NCBI RefSeq assembly: GCF_021462225.1
Contig: NC_061811.1
Location: 6,969,663 to 7,033,662, forward strand
Length of the DNA: 64,000 nt
Direction: 5' to 3'
DNA from: Girardinichthys multiradiatus
Lineage: Eukaryota > Chordata > Actinopteri > Cyprinodontiformes > Goodeidae
A model generated the notes under the pieces. It searched no databases. It was not told the origin of the DNA and was given only the letters and a program-made list of their open reading frames with translations. This document shows positions 25,241-35,729 of this stretch, piece after piece. A program made the position numbers and the translations under genes. How positions within the stretch are numbered: position 1 is the stretch's first letter; each line of letters starts with the position of its first letter.

Positions 25241-26532
25241 ATTTCCATAGCTCTGACTAATTAAGTTCAAATCTCTTAGTTTGTTGTCCTGTGCTGCAAG
25301 TTCACCCTGAACAAGATCAAAGTTTATATCACACAGGATAAAACAAAATTAATTCAGGTTAATAGTTGACTATCCTGAGCTAATGTCAAAGTCCCAACAT
25401 GAACTTGTTCCTATTCATTTATCAGTTTTTATGAGATATGGTTTAATATATTGTTTGCAACCTGGCGTCTGCCAGTATATTCCCATCTGTGTAATTCTCT
25501 CCTTATCTCTGTGATTGCACAAATTATACTCTAGTTTGGTTGAATTCTCAAAAAAGTTGTTCTCATTAAGGTATTTCCTTCTTTAGTTGTCAGAAAGAAA
25601 ATGAGGCTGAAATTGTAATATGAAATTTGCAAATTAAGACTGCTTTTTGCAGCTACTCTCCATGCACTGCTAGGTAAGTGCTTCTAAGATTCAGTTAAAG
25701 CACGTCAGTTGACAAAAAATAAATAAAAAAATCAGACAAAACCCAGTAAAATAAAGAGACTGTTATTGTATGCTAAGTGTTAGAGTGCTGTTATTTCAGT
25801 CATGTTTATCTATTCAGCTATCAGGGTGAAAGAATGCATTAAGCTGCAGGTTAATTCTTCTGCTTGTCCATTGCAGGCTACCTGCCAGAAGCAGGAAGTA
25901 CTTCCAGTAAGGTGCACCCCCCACCCCCCAAAAAAAACAAGCAAACAAAAATAAATAGGTATCATCTGTCACTTTTGAGGCTTCGGTCATTAGCCCATTT
26001 ATAAGGTTAGATTTGAAGCAAACATGAATGCATTATAGGTCAAAGTTATGGGAATTGCATATCTAATTAAGAACTTATCCCCAAAGAGACAGATACTTGT
26101 GCAAAAGAACCTGGACAAACACCCACCAAGCTCTTTTTAAAATTCTTGTCATATGGACTTCAACCTTCATGCAAAAAATAACACTTTGGTCTCCTGTCCT
26201 TCTATCATGTCAGTATGAAACAAAACCTCAGAGGAACACCTCTAATGCATTGTTGAATCAAAGCCACAAACAATTAAGGCAAAAATGAAACCAAATGGGG
26301 GTCCAACTCTGTACTGAAAAGGTGTACCTAATAAAATGGCCCATATAGAGGGATTTGTTTATGTACTTTCCAAAGTAGTTTTTTGTTTTTCACTTTTCTG
26401 TATTATCAGTACTTTAAATATTCTAAACTCTTCCTCTTCATACTGGCTTCCTACTTCTGATCTGATCATAATTACTTCAGAGATTACAGAGATAAGGAGA
26501 TTTGCCCGAGCCACATTCATTTTACATGTAGT
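25241..26532. other. AT-rich spacer, no gene seen
   Basis: No supported gene or repeat. A C-run followed by an A-run occurs near 25915-25940. Confidence 0.5.
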
Positions 26533-27035
26533 TGTCATGATTTGTGGGTGTTTTTGGGTTCTTCTTCTTCTTCTTATTATTATTATTATTCTTGAGAGGT
26601 TTTGAATCATGCTTTTGTTATTTTCCTGTTCATGCTTTAGTTTTGTCTTCTTGTTCATGTTTTGTCAAGTTAGGATGTGGTTATGCTTTAGTTTCATGGT
26701 TTACTAGTTGTGTTTAAGTTTGTATTCAAGAGTCTCTGTTTTGCTCCAGCCATGTTTTGTTCTCTCCTGTCTGTCAATTAACGTTATTCGGTTCACCTGG
26801 TCCTTGCTCCATATATATACACATCTGTTCTGTTCATTCCTAGCGGAAACATTATGGATCACTTCACTCTGTTGTTGTTTCGACTCATGTCAAGTTCATG
26901 CCAAGCCTGTCTTGCCTGCCTGTCCATGTCGATTTTTGCCACCACCTGTAAGTTTCATTTATTAAACCATTTCACTTACCATCATGCTGCCTGCTTGTCT
27001 GCATTCCGGGGTCCTCCGTTACACCGCACCTGACA
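26533..27035 (+). mobile_element. Solo LTR, family B, copy 2
   Basis: The 503-bp element starts TGTCATGATTTGTGGGTG and ends GCACCTGACA, with a perfect 5-bp target duplication GTAGT (26528-26532 and 27036-27040). It matches the reverse complement of 3539-3985 along its length, including GTCAATTAA, ATTCGGTTCACC, a TATA stretch ATATATATAC (26811-26820), ATTAAA (26961-26966), and a 3' block GTCTGCATTCCGGGGTCCTCC. A TTC/TTA triplet run has expanded in its 5' part. No internal region is adjacent. Confidence 0.88.
26559..26590 (+). repeat. (TTC)n(TTA)n microsatellite inside LTR B
   Basis: Five or so TTC units run directly into TTA units. Copy 1 of the LTR lacks this expansion. Confidence 0.9.
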
Positions 27036-27040
27036 GTAGT

Positions 27041-27728
27041 TCAGTTAACCTGATTATGTAGCTGACATGTTATGAGTAAATTAAGGGAGCATAAATCATT
27101 TATATTTCTCAGTGTTTAATGACAATGATATTGATACTGTAAATCTGGGCTTTGTACATGACTGCTCTGTTCAGGTGAATGCAAATTTACCAGGCTGATT
27201 GAAAACTAAGAATGTTGAGATTCTTTTAAAAACCTTTTTTAAAATGCTGTGACCACTGTGGGAACAATCATTGGCACTGGAAATGAAAGGAAAGGCTGTA
27301 GTACTAAAGCAGCTTCTTTGGAAAGCCTCTTAGCAATTCACTGATCAACGTGTTCTTGCTCAAACCCACCCAAAAAAATTGTTTTTTCTTGTAAATGGCA
27401 CTAACTACTGTCCTTAAGGTTCACCAGTGGCACATCTAAAAGTTGCAGTCCCCTCGGGGACTGGAGTTTGACTCCCCTGATTTAAACCATTCCATTCTTT
27501 CTGTGTGTTTAAGGTCATTAACCTGCTAGAAGTGAACCTCCACCCTAATCTCAGCCTCCAAGGATGTTTTCAGATCTATATTTTATTTCCCTTTGTATAT
27601 ATCTTTTCAGTTAGTTTTCATGCAGAGAAAATTCCAAATGAACAAAAACCATTTCAATACAAACCACGTAAGAATGTTTAGACTGTTTATTAGTTTGATG
27701 TGTGTCTAGCGCGGGACTGCCTTATGTA
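27041..27728. other. Spacer, no gene seen
   Basis: No supported gene. The block AGTCCCCTCGGGGACTGGAG near 27448 contains a short inverted repeat. Confidence 0.5.
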
Positions 27729-29296
27729 CAGGTCCTTCTCAAAAAATTAGCATATTGTGATAAAGTTCATTATTTTCCATAATGTCATGATGAAAATGTA
27801 ACCATCATATATTTTAGATTCATTGCACACTAACTAAAATATTTCAGGTCTTTTATTGTCTTAATACGGATGATTTTGGCATACAGCTCATGAAAACCCA
27901 AAATTCCTATCTCACAAAATTAGCATATCATTAAAAGGGTCTCTAAACGAGCTATGAACCTAATCATCTGAATCAACGAGTTAACTCTAAACACCTGCAA
28001 AAGATTCCTGAGGCCTTTAAAACTCCCAGCCTGGTTCATCACTCAAAACCCCAATCATGGGTAAGACTGCCGACCTGACTGCTGTCCAGAAGGCCACTAT
28101 TGACACCCTCAAGCAAGAGGGTAAGACACAGAAAGAAATTTCTGAATGCATAGGTTGTTCCCAGAGTGCTGTATCAAGGCACCTCAATGGGAAGTCTGTG
28201 GGAAGGAAAAAGTGTGGCAGAAAACGCTGCACAACGAGAAGAGGTGACCGGACCCTGAGGAAGATTGTGGAGAAGGGCCGATTCCAGACCTTGGGGGACC
28301 TGCGGAAGCAGTGGACTGAGTCTGGAGTAGAAACATCCAGAGCCACCGTGCACAGGCGTGTGCAGGAAATGGGCTACAGGTGCAGCATTCCCCAGTCCTG
28401 GGCTACAGAGAAGCAGCACTGGACTGTTGCTCAGTGGTCCAAAGTACTTTTTTCGGATGAAAGCAAATTCTGCATGTCATTCGGAAATCAAGGTGCCAGA
28501 GTCTGGAGGAAGACTGGGGAGAAGGAAATGCCAAAATGCCAGAAGTCCAGTGTCAAGTACCCACAGTCAGTGATGGTCTGGGGTGCCGTGTCAGCTGCTG
28601 GTGTTGGTCCACTGTGTTTTATCAAGGACAGGGTCAATGCAGCTAGCTATCAGGAGATTTTGGAGCACTTCATGCTTCCATCTGCTGAAAAGCTTTATGG
28701 AGATGAAGATTTCATTTTTCAGCACGACCTGGCACCTGCTCACAGTGCCAAAACCACTGGTAAATGGTTTACTGACCATGGTATCAGTGTGCTCAATTGG
28801 CCTGCCAACTCTCCTGACCTGAACCCCATAGAGAATCTGTGGGATATTGTGAAGAGAACGTTGAGAGACTCAAGACCCAACACTCTGGATGAGCTAAAGG
28901 CCGCTATCAAAGCATCCTGGGCCTCCATAAGACCTCAGCAGTGCCACAGGTTGATTGCCTCCATGCCACGCCGCATTGAAGCAATCACTTCTGCAAAAGA
29001 ATTACCGACCAAGTATTGAGTGCATAACTGTATATGATTATTTGAAGGTTGACGTTTTTTGTATTAAAAACACTTTTCTTTTATTGATCGGATGAAATAT
29101 GCTAATTTTGTGAGATAGGAATTTTGGGTTTTCATGAGCTGTATGCTAAAATCATCCGTATTAAGACAATAAAAGACCTGAAATATTTCAGTTAGTGTGC
29201 AATGAATCTAAAATATATGAATGTTAAATTTTCATCATTACATTATAGAAAATAATGAACTTTATCACAATATGCTAATTTGTTTAGAAGGACCTG
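27729..29296 (+). mobile_element. Well-preserved Tc1 element with about 200-bp inverted repeats
   Basis: The 1568-bp element is flanked by TA (27727-27728 and 29297-29298). It starts CAGGTCCTTCTCAAAAAATT and ends in the complement. The inverted repeat arms extend about 200 bp each (27729-27930 and 29096-29296) with few differences, and contain repeated TTAGCATAT words at their inner and outer parts. An uninterrupted transposase frame lies between. This is the best-preserved autonomous-type element in the window. Confidence 0.96.
28057..29019 (+). CDS. Tc1-family (DD34E) transposase, uninterrupted 320 residues
   Basis: DDE transposase of a Tc1 element, acting in the nucleus on its own inverted repeats. 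The start ATG follows the 5' arm and reads MGKTADLT. Helix-turn-helix 1 lies at about 12-45, a basic GRKKCGRKR hook at about 49-57 (also a possible nuclear signal), and the second helix-turn-helix to about 108. Catalytic residues are D134 (FSDESK), D224 (FQHDLAPAHSA) and E259 (SPDLNPIENLW), with 34 residues between the last two. The length is about 20 residues below the usual 340 or so: between YRCSIP and WATEKQHW the PLL...KRL stretch present in the 31724 element is missing (gap near 28395-28401), probably an in-frame deletion. The frame is therefore open, but activity is doubtful. The C terminus KELPTKY is intact. Confidence 0.95.
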   Translation: MGKTADLTAVQKATIDTLKQEGKTQKEISECIGCSQSAVSRHLNGKSVGRKKCGRKRCTTRRGDRTLRKIVEKGRFQTLGDLRKQWTESGVETSRATVHRRVQEMGYRCSIPQSWATEKQHWTVAQWSKVLFSDESKFCMSFGNQGARVWRKTGEKEMPKCQKSSVKYPQSVMVWGAVSAAGVGPLCFIKDRVNAASYQEILEHFMLPSAEKLYGDEDFIFQHDLAPAHSAKTTGKWFTDHGISVLNWPANSPDLNPIENLWDIVKRTLRDSRPNTLDELKAAIKASWASIRPQQCHRLIASMPRRIEAITSAKELPTKY

Positions 29297-29298
29297 TA

Positions 29299-31723
29299 AA
29301 TACACAACGCTACGCATACCTGGCTACGGGATGGCGTTTGGCTCAAGCTTGCAGCATACACCTGGTAGCTGTGTCGGATCGAGTTCGGATCATATTGACA
29401 CCATAAGACAAACGTTCTAGAGTTCGTTTGGAACCGAACCAAGACCACCTCCTCCCAGTGGTCTCAGTACAGTTGTTTTGGTCCACACTCTAGCATGATT
29501 GAAGTGTTCGCATATGAACCACATTTAGCAGGATCCAATATCATAATGCAACCACCACCATGTTTCAGAATGGGGGTGATTTGCCAGTCAATATAACCCC
29601 CCAATAAAATAACATCATTTTGATTTACAAATATATTCTGCATGTAGATGTTCTTTTGAGGTAAATACATCTGTATTGTTATGTTACTTTTCTCTATGCC
29701 GCTTGCACACGCCTGTACATGCAGACACACTGAACGGCGGTGCATGCAGACTAGCTCCGAAATACAGTGATACCCTGGTGGTTTGTTAGACCTGCCAGCT
29801 GGACCTCTGGGGCTGAAGCTCCAGATGTTTTCAGAACAGCCCCGAATCTCATGAAAGAAGACATTTAGGAGCTCATGTCTGTTCAAAAGATTTGTTTCCA
29901 TTGTGTTCCATATAATCACTGTCCACTCCACCTAACCTGACAATGAGTTTGAAGGAAAAGAAGACAAAAAGTGGTTATTTGCGCACCGCGACTGCGCAAC
30001 AACAAACACAGGATCAGGCGGACTGGCAATTTGTCCATTCTGGAGAAGTCCAGAATGGCTGTTCAGTCCAGAAGCGTTGGCCTGCCTCAATAATTACCTG
30101 AAAAGTTACACTAAGCTCATCAAACAGGGCTACAATAGGGGAGGCGGCTCATTTCAGAGCAGCCGTGGAGCCAACCAGAGAGTGGGAGCCTGGTGGGGGT
30201 GTTTGCCCAGGAACAGGTGGAAGCAGAGCGGCTTGACCCAGACTGAAGTTAGCATTAAACCTGAGAGCTGGCTCAGAATGGACTAATTGTAAGCTAGCGA
30301 CAATCACTTATTCATCCAGCAAGACATGAGGTTGAGGTTCACTAATGAACATCATCAGGGTCATGATGAGAGACTTTCACCTGAGCTACAGGTGAAGTTA
30401 AATGGCCTGATCGTGATAGACAATAGTAGGAACCCTCTCTGTGAGCTTCTAGCTGGATCTGCATCATGATGTGAAAAATATATGATCCCTTACCTTAGTC
30501 AAAATCAAAGCATTTAATCTTAAAATTACAAAATGCATTGAAAGGTCCTTCAGATCACCCCATTACATCACATGGCTGCAGCCAGTCCTATAGTCCAGTA
30601 CTACATGCAGACAGAACCAGGTGTTGCTCAATAAACAAGAAAAATATCTCCTGGTGCCAGAAAGACACATTAGAAAGAGCAACAGTAAGCCTCCCTCTTC
30701 TCTTTCATATCTTCTGATCCTAAACATACAGCTCTGGGTTGTTTAAAGGTACAGAATTAATAAGAATAAGAATTAATAAGAAATAAATCATAGTTAATCA
30801 GAGGTGGACCATTAATTAGTTAACTGCTTTATTTTTCTGAATATTAGTACTGATAACAGGACAAAAGATGAGAGTCCAGGAAAGGTCCAGGATGAGGCAC
30901 CATGTACTATTTTAAATACATTTTTCTCTACAGAAAGTGTTTAATAGTAAAGACTGAACTAATGGCTCACATGCTTAGTGGAGAACAACAGACTAAGTGG
31001 ATGAAGGGCTGGAAAGATGGCAGTAAAACAGAATAGGTTCATGAAAGGAGGAACATATTTTAATGAAATATTGGAATAGCTCACAGCATAATTAAAATAA
31101 ATAAATGTGTTTTTTGGGTCTTACCATTCCATTAAAATGTAAGAAAATCAATTTTATACCAGTTTTCGTTTTATAAATGTAAGAAATTATGACAATGGAG
31201 CCTCAGGGTGAGAGAGAGTAAGAGTTAAATTTAAAAAAGTAATTTCCATAGATGAGAAAATAAACAAATTTATTTGAGCCACAGTAACCACAGTTTCTCT
31301 GAGTTTAAGACCAACTTTAGTCTGATGGACTGAGCAGAAAGTATTTTCTAAATATCACGAAATGTGTCTTTATCTGCTTCAGCCACATGTTTTTATCATC
31401 AGTTGTAAACAGTTTCTTTTTATCCTTCACGTCAACTACTAATAAAAAATTAAAACCAAGTCAAATTATTGTGAAGCTTTTTTGTTTGATTCACAATAAT
31501 TTACATTCAATGAAAACCCAGCCCAGGCAGAGAGCTGCTACATGTCATGTGTTACTTTAACTTTAAGTGACTTATAAACTGGGCCGCTGTCTGATGAAAA
31601 ATAAATAATTTAGTGCCTGGGCTAAAGACCCCAATGGTTCAGACCCTAAAAACGCCCCTGGTGGTGCCTCTGCTGAATAAGTTAATTTATTCCACAATGG
31701 AATCCATTCTCCTCATTGAAATA
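29299..31723. other. Spacer with a weak Tc1-like trace
   Basis: No gene seen. On the minus strand at 29535-29590 codons read ILKHGGGCIMILDP, resembling the Tc1 KHGGGSIM motif, so a very decayed Tc1 copy may lie around 29500-29600. The surrounding GTTCGGATC and GTTTGGAACCGAACC words suggest another unidentified element. A perfect 10-bp hairpin is at 30035-30058. Confidence 0.35.
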
Positions 31724-31751
31724 CAGTACAGACCAAAAGTTTGGACACACT

Positions 31752-32746
31752 TGAAATGGTTTTCCAACAGTCTTGAAGGAGTTCCCAGAGATGCTTAGCA
31801 CTTGTTGGCCCTTTTGCCTTCACTCTGCGGTCCAGCTCACCCCAAACCATCTCGATTGGGTTTAGGTCCGGTGACTGTGGAGGCCAGGTCATCTGGCGCA
31901 GCACCCCATCACTCTCCTTCTTGGTGAAATAGCCTTTACACAGCCTGGAGGTGTTTTTGGGGTCATTGTCCTGTTGAAAAATAAATGATGGTCCAACTAA
32001 ACGCAAACCGGATAGAATAGCATGCTGCTGCAAGATGCTGTGGTAGCCATACTGGTTCAGTATGGCTACTACATGGTAGCCAAACTGAACCGTATGGTTC
32101 AGCCTTCAATTTTGAATACATCCCCAACAGTGTCACCAGCAAAGCACTCCCACACCATCACACCTCCTCCTCCATGCTTCACAGTGGGAACCAGGCATGT
32201 AGAGTCCATCCGTTCACCTCTTCTGCGCCGCACAAAGACACGGTGGTTGGAACCAAAGATCTCAAACTTGGACTCATCAGACCAAAGTACAGATTTCCAC
32301 TGGTCTAATGTCCATTCCTTGTGTTCTTTAGCCCAAACAAGTCTCTTCTGCTTGTTGCCTGTCCTCAGCAGTGGTTTCCTAGCAGCTATTTTACCATGAA
32401 GGCCTGATTCACACAGTCTCCTCTTAACAGTTGTTCTAGAGATGTGTCTGCTGCTAGAACTCTGTGTGGCATTGATCTGTTCTCTAATATGAGCTGCTGT
32501 TAACCGGCGATTTCTGAGGCTGGTGACTCGGATGAACTTATCGTCCGCAGCAGAGGTGACTCTTCGTCTTCCTTTCCTGGGGCGGTCCTCATGTGAGCCA
32601 GTTTCTTTGTAGCGCTTGATGGTTTTTGCAACTGGACTTGGGGACACTTTCAAAGTTTTCCCAATTGTTCGGACTGACTGACCTTTATTTCTTAAAGTAA
32701 TGATGGCCACTCGTTTTTCTTTACTTAGCTGCTTTTTTCTTGCCAT
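31752..32746 (-). pseudogene. Tc1-family transposase (DD38E), frameshifted and C-terminally truncated
   Basis: Start MARKKQLSKEKR at 32746. The first 215 codons hold two helix-turn-helix regions with a DRPRKGRRR hook (54-62), D157 in WSDESK and the KHGGGGVMVW motif (190-199). An insertion of about 39 bp near 32060-32098 then shifts the frame and adds stops. Coding resumes in another frame from 32033 with FQQDNDPKNTS (second Asp) and SPDLNPIEMVW (Glu), 38 residues apart, the DD38E (Intruder) spacing. The usual His in DPKHTS is Asn here. After DCWKTIS the frame runs into the terminal repeat, so about 32 C-terminal residues are missing. It cannot encode a working enzyme. Confidence 0.93.
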
Positions 32747-32902
32747 TATACAAATTCTAACAGTCTATTCAGTAGGACTATCAGCTGTATACTGTATCCA
32801 CCTCCTGCACAACACAACTGATGGTCCCAACCCCATTTATAAGGCTTGAAATCCCACTTATTAAACCTGACAAGGCACACCTGTGAAGTGAAAACCATTT
32901 CA

Positions 32903-32998
32903 GGTGACAACCTCTTGAAGCTCATCAACAGAATGCCAAGTTTGTGCGGAGCAGTAATCAAAGCAAAAGGTGGCTACTTTGAAGAACCTAGAATATAA
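32903..32998 (+). other. Inverted copy of transposase C-terminal codons in the 5' arm
   Basis: On the plus strand, opposite to the transposase gene and upstream of its start, 31 codons plus TAA read a Tc1-type C terminus (GDNLLKLINRMP then AVIKAKGGYFEEPRI). It follows AAAACCATTTCA, which is the complement of the sequence at the truncated end of the gene. It is therefore the lost C terminus, kept in the opposite arm of the element as part of a long inverted repeat. Confidence 0.85.
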
Positions 32999-33163
32999 GA
33001 CATATTTTCAGTTGTTTCACACTTTTTTGTTCAGTATATAATTCCACATGTGTTAATTCATAGTTTTAATGCCTTCAGTGTGAAGCTACAATATTCATAG
33101 TCATGAAAATAAAGAAAACTCTTTGAATGAGAAGGTGTGTCCAATCTTTTGGTCTGTACGGTA

Positions 33164-34261
33164 AATTGAAATACAATTAATCCATTCCAGACCCCTGAAA
33201 CAACACAATGCAGCATTCATGAAAATGAAGGTGCTCTAAAAATGTTAAATATTTGGTTCTGTGTTAGATAAAAGATTAAATAAAAGTAAGCCTTTTAATA
33301 ATTTCTGAAACTATGTGGAACAGAAAAACTGCAAAGTAAATACAAAGAAAACAGGAAAGTTAAGTAAACCACAGTAAAAGCATTAAAATGAATTTCTAAA
33401 ACAGGAACAAAAAATTAGCCTCACTCCTTTTACAAAAGTAAGTGATTCAATAAAAAAATTACTTGGCTGGGAGGTTAACCCCCCAATGCTAGACCCAAAG
33501 TTACGCCCTTGAGTCCTTTGTGTTAGATTCCCAACAAATATTCTATTTCGAATGTAGTAGTGCATAATTGTGAAATGAAAGAAAAATGGCAAAAATGGTT
33601 TCTAAAAATGTTCTACTTAATAAATTCCCTACAAGTTTGAACTTTCTGTAGGAGTAAAATCACTTTCTGTACTAATTCACTATGTATTACAAGTCCCTGT
33701 AAGAATGGAGATGAGATGTTTGTGTCAGACCTGAGAAATTGTGGTTCCTAACCTAATGAAAAAGGTTTTGTGTATATTTGTTTGGGCTTTTAACTGCAGG
33801 GCTAATAGTTATGAACTGGAGAATGTTTACTCATCACTGTTCAATAAATCTGCATAGTGCTGCTGAGTCCACAAACCTGAACTGTAATACACCATAAAGG
33901 GTACATTTAAAAGATGGATAATCACAAGGGAGTCATTAGTTCCCATTATCGTTATTAATATCCTTATAACTGAAAAACAGAACCAGTTACTCCTAATTTC
34001 CTCAATTTCTGAACTTTGAAGATTTAAAATCTCTCTCGTCTTTTTCCTCCCTTCCTGCATCCCTTTGCTTTTACTCTGAATATGGATAAAAGCTACTGAA
34101 AGGCAGGGAACGTGCCACAAATCCACAACTCAATCACTCAAATAAACAACAGCCACCATCAAGTGTTTGTCTTGTATATTTGCTTGTTTTATTGGTTATT
34201 TGTTTTAATCTGTTTGATATAAGTAAAATGAGCTAAACTTATGAGAAGGAAAGAAACATCC
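33164..34261. other. AT-rich spacer, no gene seen
   Basis: No supported gene or clear repeat. CCCCCCAATGCTAGACCCAAAG near 33481 resembles CCCCAATGGTTCAGACCCTAAA near 31630 on the other side of the Tc1 element, perhaps two pieces of one repeat. Confidence 0.45.
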
Positions 34262-34345
34262 ATCCATCCATTTTGAATGGATGGATCTGGTGCTTATCTC
34301 CAGCAGTCAAATGGATAAAAGGTGGTGTACCTCCTGGACAAGCGG
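34262..34345 (-). repeat. SINE tail fragment with GGAT hairpin
   Basis: ATCCATCCATT and AATGGATGGAT (34262-34286) form a perfect 11-bp inverted repeat. The next CTGGTGCTTATCTCCAGCAG and GGTGTACCTCCTGGACAAG match the 3' part of the SINE family at 41344 and 63799. Confidence 0.6.
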
Positions 34346-35729
34346 TTAGCCTCTCACAGAGCATCAGAGACACTTAGGACAGATGTACGTAGGGATGTAT
34401 GTAGAGAGCGAAACAGTCAAGAAAAAAAAGAAACAAATTTGTTTTTATCACAAAGCCTGTACATTACTGATTCTGCAGACAGCTTGTTAACTTCACCACC
34501 TCTCTGTCTTTCTTTTCTGGAGCAATTAAACCAGACAATTGCTCCTCTGGAATTGCCTGTCTGAAAGAGGCTTGATGCCAGCTACTCAGGGGCCAATATT
34601 CCTCTTGCTTTTTACAGCCGTGGGCAAACCAGGCTTCTCCAACGTGATAACACGAGTGGCCAAACAATAGAGCCATGTTGCTGCCAATCATAGTCACAGT
34701 CAATCAAACACAACTGCCTTCTGCGAGAATTACAGCACTAAGCACACAAGCATTATAAACTTTTCTAAGAACAGGATTTTGACATCTGTTATTGTTGTGA
34801 GGAGACAGCAGCTTTCAGAGTTGAGCACAAAGGCAGTCACATGAGAGTGGGTGAGTCAATGCGAAAGACTGCTGCTCCAACTTTCTGTGTGCTGAATAAA
34901 TCCCCACTCCCTTTCTTGTGCATGCATATCACATAGAGGAGAAAACTCTTTAACAGATGTCAAAGTTTAACCTCTCCGATGGAGCCCAATTTCTGCTGAC
35001 TCTCATGGGCAGAGGTTTTTCTGTGCTGTTGCTTTTTTCTCCTGTTTGTTCGCTCGCTCCTTGATGGAGTGGCTGAGACTGGGAAATAATAAAATAAAAA
35101 AGTAAAAAACCTGAAGCCATACTTCATGACAGGAACCAACAACAGCTGTCAGAGGGACTCAGCAGTAAAAACAAAATGCAGTGTTGTTTCAAACAGGGAT
35201 GGAGGAACATCTTTTGTTTTCTGGTACCTGACTCCGGTACGGATGAGAAACAAAGCAGAAGCTGTGACAGAACTGGGTTGATTGAAGGCTTGGGAAAAAT
35301 AACATTTCCATGGAGGTCCCTAAAGGTTCCAGGAACAACTGGTTCAACATTAAATACAATATGGAAATATTTTGAAACAAAGCATACTGTTTTGGCTTTT
35401 TTAGTTTGCATAAAGTAAGTTAGGGTCTGCCTATATCAGTATTGCACAGACCTCCTCTGTACCAGCAGCAAAGCTTGATTTAAGCTTGTCTGTTGAATCT
35501 CTTCCATAGCTGAGATATAGTTTAATCTGCACCTTCCAGACATACATCTACATGCTGTGGTAACACTGACAACATGGACTACAGTTTGTGCACTTGGTAG
35601 GCAGTATTCAAGTGCTTAAGAAAATTATGTTTCCATATATAGTTAACAATCAGTTCTTTCTAGAATTACTCGCAATGTCAACAAGTGCTACCTGTATATA
35701 CCTTTGTTACATGTTTGCTAGTGCACCTA
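34346..35729. other. Spacer, no gene seen
   Basis: No supported exon. Open frames at 35124-35418 show no known domain. Confidence 0.5.

Larger units (their letters stand above)
31724..33161 (-). mobile_element. Rearranged Tc1 element (DD38E type)
   Basis: The element is bounded by TA (31722-31723 and 33162-33163). Outer inverted repeats of about 26 bp (CAGTACAGACCAAAAGTTTG on the left) have two or so mismatches. The right (5') arm is long, about 270 bp, and includes an inverted copy of the transposase C-terminal codons. The left (3') arm has lost about 230 bp: TTGAAATGGTTTT joins directly to the terminal GGACACAC. The junction lies at a GTG shared by both breakpoints. Asymmetric arms and a broken gene make it immobile. 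Confidence 0.92.

Noticed and set aside
32022..32399. 125-codon plus frame
   Set aside because: It is the antisense shadow of the DD38E transposase gene.
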